In this document: in pieces, positions 8,163-17,357 of the stretch
Layout of the letters: every line of letters begins with the position of its first letter
Numbering within the stretch: the stretch's first letter is position 1
NCBI GenBank assembly: GCA_910589375.1
Contig: CAJUTK010000002.1
Location: 372,001-436,000 of the forward strand
From: an uncultured Bacilli bacterium
GTDB lineage: Bacteria > Bacillota_I > Bacilli_A > RF39 > UBA660
Direction: 5' to 3'
DNA length: 64,000 bases
Notes under the pieces: generated by a model
Told to the model about the DNA's origin: nothing
Databases searched by the model: none
What the model saw: the letters and a program-made list of their open reading frames with translations, nothing else
Program-made: the position numbers and the translations under genes

Positions 8163-9437
8163 ATGAAAAAGTATTTATTAAGTATAGCAATTGTTTTTAC
8201 ATTCTTTTTAGGAATAGAGACCACTTATGCTATAGAGAATCATAAGAATGAAGAAAATAGTGATAATTTATATACTTTAACCTTATCTGGTGAGTATGAC
8301 TATGATATTATTTATGAAGTATTAACTCTCGTAAATACATATCGAAAAAAAGAGGGTTTGAATACTTTAAAACTTGATAATACTTTAACTGAGATTGCTA
8401 TGACTAGAGCTCGTGAAACTTCTACATACTGGAGTCACACTAGACCAAATGGTAATAGTTGGAGTACTTTAGTAACCCACTATACAGGCTATGTAGGAGA
8501 AAATATTGCTGTAAATTATATCAATCCTAAAGATGTTATGATAGGATGGATGGAGTCGAAAGGTCATCGCGATAATATATTAAACTCCAGATGGAATTCT
8601 ATTGGAATTGGCTACTATAGAATTGGCAATAATATTCTTTGGGTTCAAATCTTTAGTGATAAAAAAACAGTAGCTACTGTTGAGAAAAAAGGAAACATCA
8701 AAGAAATTGATGGAACAGTAGAAATATTAAGCAATTATATTGATTTTCGTGTATTATGGGATAAAGATTCTATTTCTGTAAAAGTGGATGAACAAGTATC
8801 TCCTAATGGAGTAGAATTTATCAATAATGGCTATGATAAAATTGTAATACCAACTGCTAAAGAGGATTATATTTGGAAGAGTTCTGATACTAATATTTTT
8901 ACAGTAGATGAAAATGGGAATATTTACGGTAAAAAAGTAGGAGATGCTATCCTATCCGTTTCTATTGGAAATGTAGAGAAGAGATATCCAGTAAGTGTTA
9001 GTGCAGATTTAAAATCTATTTCTCTTCTAGAATCTATTTCTCTATCTATTGGTAATACTAAAGAATTAAGCGTAATTTATTATCCAGAGAATGCAACGCT
9101 TCCAGTAAATAGTGAAGTTATATGGACTTCAAGCAATCCAGAGGTCGCAACCGTTAAAGATGGAAAAGTAGTTGCAATTAGTACTGGTACTGCTACTATT
9201 ATGGCAACTTTAGGTGATAAAAAGGCAAGCACCAAAGTTACTGTGCTTCCTACTGTTTTAGGAGATAGCGATGGAGATAATGTAATAGGAATTAAAGATT
9301 TAGTTAATTTTTTCCATGCAACTAGTAGATCTATGACTTCTGTTAATGATTTAATGACTTTAGATATTAATAAAAACGGATATATTGATATCATGGACAT
9401 CTTTTATATGATGTATAATGGTTATCTAAATAGGTAA
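8163..9437 (+). CDS. secreted CAP-domain protein with Big2-like repeats and C-terminal dockerin
   Basis: 424 aa. Signal peptide at about 1-24, ending TTYA. CAP/SCP domain at about 45-170, with the expected WSHTRPNG, GENIAV and GHRDNIL motifs. Ig-like Big2-type segments follow at about 200-285 and 285-370. A dockerin-type double calcium loop is at about 368-424: GDSDGDNVIGIKDLV and LDINKNGYIDIMDIF, both with Asp/Asn at positions 1, 3, 5 and 12. Bacterial CAP proteins such as the sporulation YkwD type are secreted and wall-associated; their activity is poorly known. It shares CAP and Big2 sequence with the protein at 39878, which lacks the dockerin. The dockerin implies docking to a cohesin, and one is encoded at 17358. 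It is co-transcribed with two pseudopilins. Confidence 0.9.
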   Translation: MKKYLLSIAIVFTFFLGIETTYAIENHKNEENSDNLYTLTLSGEYDYDIIYEVLTLVNTYRKKEGLNTLKLDNTLTEIAMTRARETSTYWSHTRPNGNSWSTLVTHYTGYVGENIAVNYINPKDVMIGWMESKGHRDNILNSRWNSIGIGYYRIGNNILWVQIFSDKKTVATVEKKGNIKEIDGTVEILSNYIDFRVLWDKDSISVKVDEQVSPNGVEFINNGYDKIVIPTAKEDYIWKSSDTNIFTVDENGNIYGKKVGDAILSVSIGNVEKRYPVSVSADLKSISLLESISLSIGNTKELSVIYYPENATLPVNSEVIWTSSNPEVATVKDGKVVAISTGTATIMATLGDKKASTKVTVLPTVLGDSDGDNVIGIKDLVNFFHATSRSMTSVNDLMTLDINKNGYIDIMDIFYMMYNGYLNR

Positions 9438-9465
9438 GAAACTTCTTAAAAAAGTTTCTTTTTTT
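9436..9465 (+). terminator. intrinsic terminator
   Basis: AAGAAACTT / AAGTTTCTT hairpin with a T tail, directly at the stop of the CAP-dockerin gene. Confidence 0.9.
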
Positions 9466-9495
9466 CTTATAAAATAACATTTTTTTGGAATTTGT

Positions 9496-9524
9496 TTGTG
9501 TAAAGTTTAAAAATTTGTTATAAT
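9496..9524 (+). promoter_or_regulatory. promoter of parE-parC
   Basis: TTGTGT at 9496-9501, 17-bp spacer, perfect TATAAT at 9519-9524. The parE start is 18 bases beyond the -10. Confidence 0.75.
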
Positions 9525-9541
9525 ACTGTAAGGTGATGAGA

Positions 9542-11452
9542 ATGACAAAATATGATGAGAGCTCTATCAAAATATTAGAAGGATTGGAGGCAGTAAGAAA
9601 GCGTCCTGGAATGTACATTGGATCAACCGATAAAAAAGGATTACATCACCTTATTTGGGAGATAGTAGACAACTCTATCGATGAAGTAATCAACGGTTAT
9701 GGGAATAGAATTCGTATTGTAATTCATAAAGATCACAGTGTTAGTATAGAAGATGAGGGACGTGGTGTTCCTGTTGGAAAGCATGCAAGTGGGAAAGATA
9801 CTCCAGAAGTAATTTATACGGTACTACATGCAGGTGGAAAGTTTGAATCTAGCGGATATAGTGTATCAGGAGGGCTTCATGGTGTGGGTGCCTCTGTTGT
9901 AAACGCCTTATCTAAATGGATGAAAGTAACTATTAAAAGAGATGGTTATGAGCATTTCATCTCTTTCAAAGACGGTGGACAGCTAGATCAAAAATTAACA
10001 AAATTAGATAAAACTTCTAAAACTGGTACAAAGGTACAGTTTTTACCAGACAGTGAGATTTTTCAGACGACTTCTTTCTCTTTTTCAACAATTTGTGAAA
10101 GAATGCAAGAAAGTGCCTTTTTATTACAGGGGCTTACTATTGAAGTAGTAGACGAAGAAGATCAAAAGCAAGAGATATTTCACTATGATAACGGTTTAAA
10201 ATCCTTTGTAGAATATATTAATGAGGATAAAGAAGAACTTCATAAGGTTGTGGAATTTAATGGAAATAAAAATAAGATAGATGTTTCTGTAGCATTTCAA
10301 TATACGACAGGCTATTCAGAAAGCATTATATCGTTTGTTAACAACGTAAAGACAACCGATGGCGGTTCTCATGAAGTAGGATTTAAAACAGCCTTAACTA
10401 AAGTATTTAATGATTATGCACGTGCTAATGGGTATTTAAAAGCGAAAGATAAAAACTTAGAAGGCCCAGATACTAGAGAAGGATTAACGGCTATTATTAG
10501 TTTAAAAATACCTGAGGCTTTATTACAATTTGAAGGTCAGACAAAGTCTAAGTTAGGAACACCGGCAGCCCGTACTGTAGTGGAAGCTGTTGTCTCTGAA
10601 AAATTACAATACTTTTTAGAAGAAAATAAAGAAATTGCGACGAATATAGTAGGAAAGATGCTAAAAAGTAAAGTAGCACGTGAAGCGGCCCGTAAAGCAA
10701 GGGATGAAGCTCGTAATGGAAAAGATAAACAGAAAAAGGAAAGAGCTTTAAGTGGAAAACTTACGCCAGCACAGTCTAAAAATCCTAGTATTAATGAATT
10801 ATTCTTAGTCGAGGGAGATTCTGCTGGAGGGTCTGCTAAAACGGGAAGAGATAGAAAATATCAGGCTATATTACCTTTACGTGGTAAAGTATTAAATACA
10901 GAAAAAGCTTCTCTAGATGAAGCTTATAAAAACGAAGAAATCAATACAATGATTCATGCTATTGGAGCAGGTGTTGGAAGTGACTTTGATATAGAAGACA
11001 GCAATTATGATAAAGTTATTATTATGACCGATGCTGATGTTGATGGCTCTCATATTCAGATTTTATTACTTACTTTCTTTTATCGTTATATGAAACCATT
11101 AATTGAGCATGGACACTTATATATCGCAATGCCCCCATTGTATAAAATAGAATGTGGTAAAGAAGGAGAGTATGCTTGGACAGAGGAAGATCGTAAAAAT
11201 CTTTTGGAAAAGTATAAAGGAAAACAAACTAAAACGCAAAGATATAAAGGATTAGGAGAAATGGACGCTACTCAGCTATGGGAAACAACCATGGATCCAC
11301 AAACTAGAAGTTTAATCAAAGTAAGCATCAGTGATGCAGCATTAGCAGAAAAAAGAGTATCTGTCTTAATGGGAGATAAAGTAGCTCCTAGAAAAGATTG
11401 GATAGAAGAAAATGTAGAATTCTCTTTGGAAGATGACTACAAAATTAATTAG
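9542..11452 (+). CDS. parE: DNA topoisomerase IV subunit B (ParE)
   Basis: 636 aa from the ATG at 9542, four bases after AAGGTGATG-type binding bases; the GTG at 9533 and ATG at 9536 lie inside that site. The GHKL ATPase domain has EIVDNSIDE and GRGVPVG. The TOPRIM domain has EGDSAGGSA, PLRGKVLN and the Mg-binding DADVDGSH. The N-terminal GSTDKKGLHHL is typical of Gram-positive ParE more than GyrB, and the partner gene nine bases downstream is ParC-like. Together they form the A2B2 enzyme that decatenates chromosomes; fluoroquinolones and novobiocin-type drugs act on this complex. GyrB remains a weaker alternative. Confidence 0.93.
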   Translation: MTKYDESSIKILEGLEAVRKRPGMYIGSTDKKGLHHLIWEIVDNSIDEVINGYGNRIRIVIHKDHSVSIEDEGRGVPVGKHASGKDTPEVIYTVLHAGGKFESSGYSVSGGLHGVGASVVNALSKWMKVTIKRDGYEHFISFKDGGQLDQKLTKLDKTSKTGTKVQFLPDSEIFQTTSFSFSTICERMQESAFLLQGLTIEVVDEEDQKQEIFHYDNGLKSFVEYINEDKEELHKVVEFNGNKNKIDVSVAFQYTTGYSESIISFVNNVKTTDGGSHEVGFKTALTKVFNDYARANGYLKAKDKNLEGPDTREGLTAIISLKIPEALLQFEGQTKSKLGTPAARTVVEAVVSEKLQYFLEENKEIATNIVGKMLKSKVAREAARKARDEARNGKDKQKKERALSGKLTPAQSKNPSINELFLVEGDSAGGSAKTGRDRKYQAILPLRGKVLNTEKASLDEAYKNEEINTMIHAIGAGVGSDFDIEDSNYDKVIIMTDADVDGSHIQILLLTFFYRYMKPLIEHGHLYIAMPPLYKIECGKEGEYAWTEEDRKNLLEKYKGKQTKTQRYKGLGEMDATQLWETTMDPQTRSLIKVSISDAALAEKRVSVLMGDKVAPRKDWIEENVEFSLEDDYKIN

Positions 11453-11461
11453 GAGTGAATT

Positions 11462-13987
11462 ATGAAGAAGAAACAAGAAGAAACAGTATTAGGAAAAATT
11501 TATGATTACACTTTAGAAGATATTATGGGAGATCGTTTTGGCCAATATGCGAAAGATATCATCCAAAATAGAGCTATTCCTGATGTAAGAGATGGATTAA
11601 AGCCAGTACAAAGACGTATTCTTTATGCTATGTTCCGCGATAAGAACACATATGAGAAAGCTCATAAAAAAAGTGCAACAGCAGTAGGAAATGTAATGGG
11701 CCATTACCATCCACATGGAGATTCTTCTATCTATGAAGCTATGGTTCATATGAGCCAGTGGTGGAAGCAGAATGAATGCTATATCGATATGCATGGTAAC
11801 AATGGTTCTATGGATGGTGATGGACCTGCTGCGATGCGTTATACAGAAGCGCGCCTTTCTAAAATAAGTGGAGAATTATTAAAAGATATTGATAAGAACA
11901 CTATTGAATGGGCCCCTAACTTTGATGACACATTATATGAACCAATTGTACTACCTGCTAAATATCCAAACCTTTTAGTAAATGGAGCAAAAGGTATTAG
12001 TGCAGGGTATGCAACTGAAATCCCCCCTCATAACTTAGGTGAAGTAATTGATGCGACTATTAAGAGAATTGATAGCCCAAATTGTCGTTTAGAAACTATT
12101 TTAGATATTGTAAAAGGTCCAGATTTTCCAACTGGTGCTATAGCAGAAGGAAAAAAAGAAATAGAAGAGGCGTTAACTACTGGTCGTGGGAAAGTAGTAA
12201 TACGTTCTAAATATGAAACAGTAGAAGATAAAAATAAAAAACAAATTATTATTCATGAAATTCCTTTTGAAGTAAATAAAGCAGCTCTTGTAAAAAGAAT
12301 AGCAGATATTATTTATGATAAAAAAATAGATGGTATTTCAGAAGTACGTGATGAATCTGATAGGGAAGAATCAGTACGTATCGTTATCGATTTAAAGAAA
12401 GATGCGAATACAGAAAATATTATTAACTATCTATTTAAAAATACAGAGATGCAGATTAATTATAACTACAATATGGTTGCTATTGTAAATAGAAGACCAA
12501 TGGTTGTTGGCGTTGTTGAGGCCCTAGATGCTTATATTGCTCATCAACGGGAAGTTATTACAAGAAGAACTGAATTTGATTTAGAACATGCTAAAGCCAG
12601 AATGCATATTGTAGAAGGGTTAATAAAAGCTTTAGATATTTTAGATGAGATAATCCATACTATTCGTTCTAGTAAGAATAAGCAAAATGCTATTGATAAT
12701 TTAGTGAGTATGTACGATTTTTCGGATAAGCAAGCAGAAGCTATTGTGAATTTACAACTTTATCGTTTGACCAATACAGATGTTGATGTATTAAAAGAAG
12801 AATATAATAATTTACTTTTAATTATTCAAGGACTAGAAGCTATTTTAGCGGATGAGAATAAATTAAAGAATGTTATGAAAGAAGAACTTAGAAAGATAAA
12901 AAATGAGTATGCTACGCCTAGAAAAACAGAAATAAAAGCGGAAATAACAGAAATTAAAGTAGATACTACTTCTATGATTCCAAAAGAGGATTGTGTAGTG
13001 GTAGTTAGTAAAGATGGTTATGTAAAAAGGGTTTCTACTAGAAGCTATCAGGCTAGGACAGAAAATACTGCTTTAAAAGAAGGCGATTATGTTTTAGGTT
13101 TATACGAGCTAAATACTTTAGATACTATTTTATTGTTTACAGATTTAGGAAACTATTTGTATATTCCAGTTTATGAACTTCCAGATTTAAAATGGAGAGA
13201 CTTAGGAAAACATGTAAGCAATATTATTCAAATTAGTTCAGATGAAAATATAATAGCAAGTATCCCAGTATCTAATTTTACGGATAAACAGGCTGTTACT
13301 TTTGTATCACGTGATGGTATGATTAAACGTACATTACTTTCTGACTTAAAAGTACAGAGATATACAAAACCACTTGTCTGTATGAAATTAAAATCTGATG
13401 ATAGAGTAGTAGATGTAAAATTATCATCTGGTAAGAATGTGTTTATTGCTACTCATGGTGGATACGGCCTACGTTATTCTATTAGTGAAGTACCAATTAC
13501 TGGAGTTAGAAGTAGTGGAGTGAAAGCTATTTCTGTAAAAAATGATTTTGTAGTTAGTTTCTCATTATTTAATAATGAAGAATTTCTTACTATCATTACT
13601 AGTAAGAATACTGGAAAACGTGTTCATATGCAAGAGTTTGAATTAGCTAGTCGAGGTAGAAAAGGTTCAAAATTAATTAGGGAAGTAAAAACTAACCCAT
13701 ATTATATTTTAAAAACATTTGTATCAAATGGTAAAGATTTATTAGGTCTTAGATGTCTCAATGATAATTTAGAGGTAAAAATGACAGAACTTCCAATTGC
13801 TGATAGGCAGTCTACTGGATCAGTTATTACAAAAGCTGTAGTGGAAGATGTCTACATTATAACGGATTTAGAGCATCAAGAAGAAGAGGTAATAGAAATA
13901 AATGAACCAGTTTCTTTAAATACAGTGGATGAACAAATTATGACCATAGATGATTTTCTAGATAATTTTGATATAGGAGAAAAATAG
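11462..13987 (+). CDS. parC: DNA topoisomerase IV subunit A (ParC)
   Basis: 841 aa. The breakage-reunion domain is at about 20-480 with the catalytic Tyr127 in AAMRYTEAR; the C-terminal domain holds beta-pinwheel blades (DCVVVVSKDGYVKRV and similar). The quinolone-determining region HPHGDSSIYE keeps Ser88 and Glu92, the residues usually changed in resistant ParC, so it reads as unmutated. ATG is nine bases after parE behind AGGAG. It closes the parE-parC operon; a terminator overlaps the stop. The call of ParC over GyrA rests on the parE partner and the C-terminal region lacking a clear GyrA-box. Confidence 0.93.
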   Translation: MKKKQEETVLGKIYDYTLEDIMGDRFGQYAKDIIQNRAIPDVRDGLKPVQRRILYAMFRDKNTYEKAHKKSATAVGNVMGHYHPHGDSSIYEAMVHMSQWWKQNECYIDMHGNNGSMDGDGPAAMRYTEARLSKISGELLKDIDKNTIEWAPNFDDTLYEPIVLPAKYPNLLVNGAKGISAGYATEIPPHNLGEVIDATIKRIDSPNCRLETILDIVKGPDFPTGAIAEGKKEIEEALTTGRGKVVIRSKYETVEDKNKKQIIIHEIPFEVNKAALVKRIADIIYDKKIDGISEVRDESDREESVRIVIDLKKDANTENIINYLFKNTEMQINYNYNMVAIVNRRPMVVGVVEALDAYIAHQREVITRRTEFDLEHAKARMHIVEGLIKALDILDEIIHTIRSSKNKQNAIDNLVSMYDFSDKQAEAIVNLQLYRLTNTDVDVLKEEYNNLLLIIQGLEAILADENKLKNVMKEELRKIKNEYATPRKTEIKAEITEIKVDTTSMIPKEDCVVVVSKDGYVKRVSTRSYQARTENTALKEGDYVLGLYELNTLDTILLFTDLGNYLYIPVYELPDLKWRDLGKHVSNIIQISSDENIIASIPVSNFTDKQAVTFVSRDGMIKRTLLSDLKVQRYTKPLVCMKLKSDDRVVDVKLSSGKNVFIATHGGYGLRYSISEVPITGVRSSGVKAISVKNDFVVSFSLFNNEEFLTIITSKNTGKRVHMQEFELASRGRKGSKLIREVKTNPYYILKTFVSNGKDLLGLRCLNDNLEVKMTELPIADRQSTGSVITKAVVEDVYIITDLEHQEEEVIEINEPVSLNTVDEQIMTIDDFLDNFDIGEK

Positions 13988-14011
13988 ATAGTTCAAAAAA
14001 CTATCTTTTTT
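13986..14011 (+). terminator. intrinsic terminator after parC
   Basis: AGATAGTT / AACTATCT hairpin followed by a T run; the left arm contains the parC stop. Confidence 0.9.
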
Positions 14012-14034
14012 CATATACTATGTTAGGTGGTAAT

Positions 14035-14382
14035 ATGTCTAAAGAGTCTTTTAAAGAATTTGTAAGAAAGAATCCAAAATTAGTAACGCATGTAAATAGT
14101 GGGGATATGAATTGGCAGAAATTTTATGAGATGTATGACATGTATGGTGAAGAAAATGAAGTATGGACCCCTTATTTGGCAACTCCTAAAAAAAAGGAAG
14201 AGAATACACATTCTGATTTTATGGATTATTTTAAAAATATTAATTTAGATTCTGTTCAAGAATCGATTGCTAGTATCCAAAGAGTTTTAGGAGTGCTTGG
14301 AGATTTAGCAGTTACTAAAGAGGCTACAGATACAAAACCTGCTTATGAGCCAAAGCCAATCTATAAACATTTTGATGACTAA
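14035..14382 (+). CDS. ylbD: YlbD-like putative spore coat protein
   Basis: 115 aa from the ATG at 14035, four bases after AGGTGG. It begins MSKESFKEFVRKNPKLV and has a WQKFYEMYDMYGE segment, as in the YlbD coat-protein family. The middle is acidic and the end Pro/Lys-rich. In Bacillus ylbD is followed by ylbE and, a little later, ylbH (rsmD); the same order here supports the call. Its stop overlaps the next start (TAATG), indicating translational coupling. A coat role fits with sigG in the window but is known only by family name. Confidence 0.75.
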   Translation: MSKESFKEFVRKNPKLVTHVNSGDMNWQKFYEMYDMYGEENEVWTPYLATPKKKEENTHSDFMDYFKNINLDSVQESIASIQRVLGVLGDLAVTKEATDTKPAYEPKPIYKHFDD

Positions 14383-14603
14383 TGAGTTATGAGTTGCAAT
14401 TAAAAATGAAGGAGAATCCTCTTTATAAAAAGTATTTACGTGAAAATAGCTTATGGTATAAAAAATTAATACGGAACCCTAGTCTATTTAATGAGTTTAA
14501 AGAGGAGATGAGAGCTACTTATAAACTTAGACCAAGTGATAAAGTAGATAAGGCTTTAGATGCCTTTAATTTTATTTCAAATTTATTAAGTAGTATGGTA
14601 TAA
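14382..14603 (+). CDS. ylbE: YlbE-like protein
   Basis: 73 aa. The family signature is visible: an N-terminal helix ending in ENPLYKKYLRENSLWYKKL, RNPSLFNEF, then a basic segment and a hydrophobic C-terminal helix. The start overlaps the ylbD stop. The family has no known function. Synteny with ylbD and rsmD is the main support. Confidence 0.75.
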   Translation: MSYELQLKMKENPLYKKYLRENSLWYKKLIRNPSLFNEFKEEMRATYKLRPSDKVDKALDAFNFISNLLSSMV

Positions 14604-14619
14604 TGAATTTGGTGAAATT

Positions 14620-15159
14620 ATGAGAGTAATTAGTGGTAAATATAAAGGAAAGAAATTAGATGGTTTTGGAATTCCTGGAACGAGACCAACTATGGACCGT
14701 GTGAAGGAATCTTTATTTGGTTCTATTCAAAATGATATAAAAGATAGTGTTGTATTAGATTTATTTGCAGGTACAGGTTCTTTAGGGATAGAAGCTCTTT
14801 CTAATGGTGCAAAGAAATGTTTTTTTGTAGATTCTAGTTCATCCATAGAAAGAGTTTTAAAAAAGAACTTAGATGGAATAGAAAATGCGTATCTTTTAGC
14901 AATGGATTATCAGTTAGCTTTAGAAAGATTGAAAAGAGATAATATAAAATTTCACTTAGTATTTCTAGACCCACCTTATCATTTGAATTTATTAAACGCT
15001 GCTATTAGAAAAATAGCGTCTTTAGATTTATTAGCAAGAGGAGCTCTTATTGTATGTGAATTTGATAGTGAAGTTCCTATAGTAGATGAAAGTAAATTTA
15101 CTTTAAAAAAATCAAAAAAATATGGTGATAAAAATATCTTTATTTACAAGTTTGAATAA
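14620..15159 (+). CDS. rsmD: 16S rRNA (guanine966-N2)-methyltransferase RsmD
   Basis: 179 aa, typical length. Starts MRVISGKYKGKKL after GGTGAAATT. The SAM-binding motif is DLFAGTGSLGIEALS, followed by the substrate-side FLDPPY (N6/N2-MTase catalytic motif IV). It methylates G966 in the 30S P-site region. In Bacillus the gene is ylbH, next to coaD (ylbI); coaD is not found here. A TATAAT at about 14597 inside the ylbE end could give an extra promoter. Confidence 0.92.
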   Translation: MRVISGKYKGKKLDGFGIPGTRPTMDRVKESLFGSIQNDIKDSVVLDLFAGTGSLGIEALSNGAKKCFFVDSSSSIERVLKKNLDGIENAYLLAMDYQLALERLKRDNIKFHLVFLDPPYHLNLLNAAIRKIASLDLLARGALIVCEFDSEVPIVDESKFTLKKSKKYGDKNIFIYKFE

Positions 15160-15165
15160 TATGTG

Positions 15166-15194
15166 AAAAAGGAGGCTCTTGGCTTTCTTTTTTT
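15166..15194 (+). terminator. intrinsic terminator after rsmD
   Basis: AAAGGAGGC pairs with GCTTTCTTT (two G-U pairs), TCTTG loop, T run. Confidence 0.8.
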
Positions 15195-15206
15195 ATCGAA
15201 ATTTGT

Positions 15207-15212
15207 TATAAT
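15207..15212 (+). promoter_or_regulatory. -10 element upstream of the dockerin hydrolase
   Basis: Perfect TATAAT 28 bases before the start codon. No convincing -35 at 17 bp (TTTCTT), so only the -10 is claimed. Confidence 0.5.
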
Positions 15213-15239
15213 GATTAGTAAGGTAACTGAGGTGATAAT

Positions 15240-17345
15240 ATGAGTAAAAAAGTTACATATTTTTTATTTCTATTTTTAGTTTTATTATTATCTCCAAGGA
15301 TAGTAAATGCTAATTACGAAGCTAAGTTTGTAGCAGATGGAACTTGTAGTTTGAAGCCAGGTTCAACGGGAAATTGTTTTTATAGTGATACTACCTTTAA
15401 ATCGTTAGTTCAAAAGGCTTACTGGTTAGATACTGGAGATGAAGTAACCGTTATTACTAGTAAAAAGCCAGTAGCAGCACCAGAGAAAGGTAATGGTAGT
15501 GAATGTAAAACCACTTTTTCCTATGTTCAACTCATTTATAAAAATAATCCTTATTATGGATATGCTTGTACTGATAATATTAAGGTAGCTAATGTATCAG
15601 ATGAATTAAAAAAAGAATTTCAAGAAGCGGGATTTCCAGAAAGTTATTGGGCTGATTTATCTATTTTAAAAGAGGCTCATCCAAAATGGACTTTCACTGC
15701 TATTCCAACAGAATTAGATTTTCAAACAGCTGTCAATAATATGGATGTCGGAAATAAGAGTTTATATCAATCTACAAGTAGTAGTACACAAGGATATTTA
15801 TCAACTAAACCAGAACATTATAATTGGGATACTGATAAGTTTAAAGTGTATGATGGAAGTTCTTGGTATGCTGCTAGTAATGAAACAATCGCTTATTATA
15901 TGGATCCAAGAAATTTCTTATCAGACATGTATCTTTTCCAATATGAATCTCTTGTTTATGAAAAAGATGTACAGACATTAGATGCTGTTAAAGCTCTATT
16001 AGGAAATGCTTATATTTCAAAATTTGCAGATTACTTCTTTGAAGCTGGTGTAACTTATGAAATTAATCCTGTCTATTTAGCCTCTCTTTCAAAAGTAGAA
16101 GTAGGGGGAGGTACTACTGCTCCAGCAGCTGTAAGTGGAAAAGAGATTAGCTGTAGTTTAACAGATGGGGAATATCCTAAATATAAGGGATATTACAATT
16201 TCTATAATATTGGTTCTACATCAGGAGTGGGATGTTCTACTTATAGAGGAATCCGTTACGCTGCTTCTCAATCACTAGATACAGATGGGACCCCAAAAGC
16301 AGATAACTATGGAAGAAAATGGAATACTGAAAAGAAAGCTGTTTTGGGAGGCGCTGATTTTATTGCCAATAGCTATGTAAAAAGAGGTCAAATTACTAGT
16401 TATTTCAAAAAATGGAATGTAGTTTATAATTATTCTAAAAAGAATGGTATCAAAAGCCCACCAGCAAATTATACGCATCAGTATCAACAGAGCGTTTTTG
16501 CACCAACTACTGAAGCAGAAAAAACATATCGTTCTTATTATTCGCAAGGTCTTATTGATTCTCCGTTTATCTTTTATATTCCTGTTTATAAAAATATGCC
16601 AGCATCTACTAGTATGCCAGCACAGGGCAATCCTAATAATCGCTTAAAGACAATTACGATAGATGATAAAAAAATATCAGGTTATAGTTCTTCTACTTTT
16701 AATTATAAAATTACAGTTCCTACAGATACTGATAAAATTAAAGTAAGCGCTACAACGATTAATTCTGCTGCTACTGTTAGTGGTACAGGTACTATTAATT
16801 TAAAAGAGGGAGAAAATAAGCTTTCATTAAAAGTAAAAGCGCAAAATGGAGATATTCAAACATATACTTTAGTAGTGACAAGGACGCCAAGCACTGAGCC
16901 AATTGTTTATCCTAAGGTAGAGGAAATTGTAAAAGAGACATCCTATTTAACAAATGGTGAGTATTTATATAACTTTTCTTTATCTACTAAAGTGACAACA
17001 TTTAAAGAACAAATCTTGAAGATTAGTCCAACAGCAGTGGTAACAATAACTGCAAATAAGAAAGAGAAAACATCTGGTAATATTCAAACGGGGGATATTA
17101 TTACGATTGTAAGTGGTGAAGATAAGTGGACTAAAACAGCGGTTATTTATGGAGATGTTAATGGAGATAGCTCTATTGGCGTATTAGATTTATTAAAAGT
17201 ACAAAAACATATTTTAGGATCTTCTATGTTGAGTGGTGCGGCAAAAGAAGCTGCAGATGTTAATAAAGATGGCAATATAACAGTTTTAGATTTATTAAAG
17301 GTACAAAAACATATTTTAGGAGATTCTGCAATTAGTCAGAAATAA
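15240..17345 (+). CDS. secreted glucosaminidase-like wall hydrolase with cadherin-like domain and C-terminal dockerin
   Basis: 701 aa. Signal peptide at about 1-24, ending VNA. An SH3-like segment with paired Cys lies at about 28-115. A GH73-type endo-beta-N-acetylglucosaminidase-like core follows at about 130-450, with a likely acid residue Glu287 in SLSKVEVGGG and the family-typical YYNFYNIGS at about 319-327. A cadherin-like beta-sandwich is at about 465-550. The dockerin at 635-701 has two perfect loops, GDVNGDSSIGVLDLL and ADVNKDGNITVLDLL, with two matching KVQKHILG helices. A cohesin-bearing membrane protein starts 13 bases downstream, so the pair is almost certainly co-expressed. The role inferred is peptidoglycan cutting by an enzyme tethered through cohesin. 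The exact glycosidic bond is unproven. Confidence 0.88.
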   Translation: MSKKVTYFLFLFLVLLLSPRIVNANYEAKFVADGTCSLKPGSTGNCFYSDTTFKSLVQKAYWLDTGDEVTVITSKKPVAAPEKGNGSECKTTFSYVQLIYKNNPYYGYACTDNIKVANVSDELKKEFQEAGFPESYWADLSILKEAHPKWTFTAIPTELDFQTAVNNMDVGNKSLYQSTSSSTQGYLSTKPEHYNWDTDKFKVYDGSSWYAASNETIAYYMDPRNFLSDMYLFQYESLVYEKDVQTLDAVKALLGNAYISKFADYFFEAGVTYEINPVYLASLSKVEVGGGTTAPAAVSGKEISCSLTDGEYPKYKGYYNFYNIGSTSGVGCSTYRGIRYAASQSLDTDGTPKADNYGRKWNTEKKAVLGGADFIANSYVKRGQITSYFKKWNVVYNYSKKNGIKSPPANYTHQYQQSVFAPTTEAEKTYRSYYSQGLIDSPFIFYIPVYKNMPASTSMPAQGNPNNRLKTITIDDKKISGYSSSTFNYKITVPTDTDKIKVSATTINSAATVSGTGTINLKEGENKLSLKVKAQNGDIQTYTLVVTRTPSTEPIVYPKVEEIVKETSYLTNGEYLYNFSLSTKVTTFKEQILKISPTAVVTITANKKEKTSGNIQTGDIITIVSGEDKWTKTAVIYGDVNGDSSIGVLDLLKVQKHILGSSMLSGAAKEAADVNKDGNITVLDLLKVQKHILGDSAISQK

Positions 17346-17357
17346 TAGGAGGATATT

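Noticed and set aside
9080..9400. Minus-strand frame opposite the dockerin region
   Set aside because: No binding site, and composition explained by the plus-strand Big2/dockerin coding.
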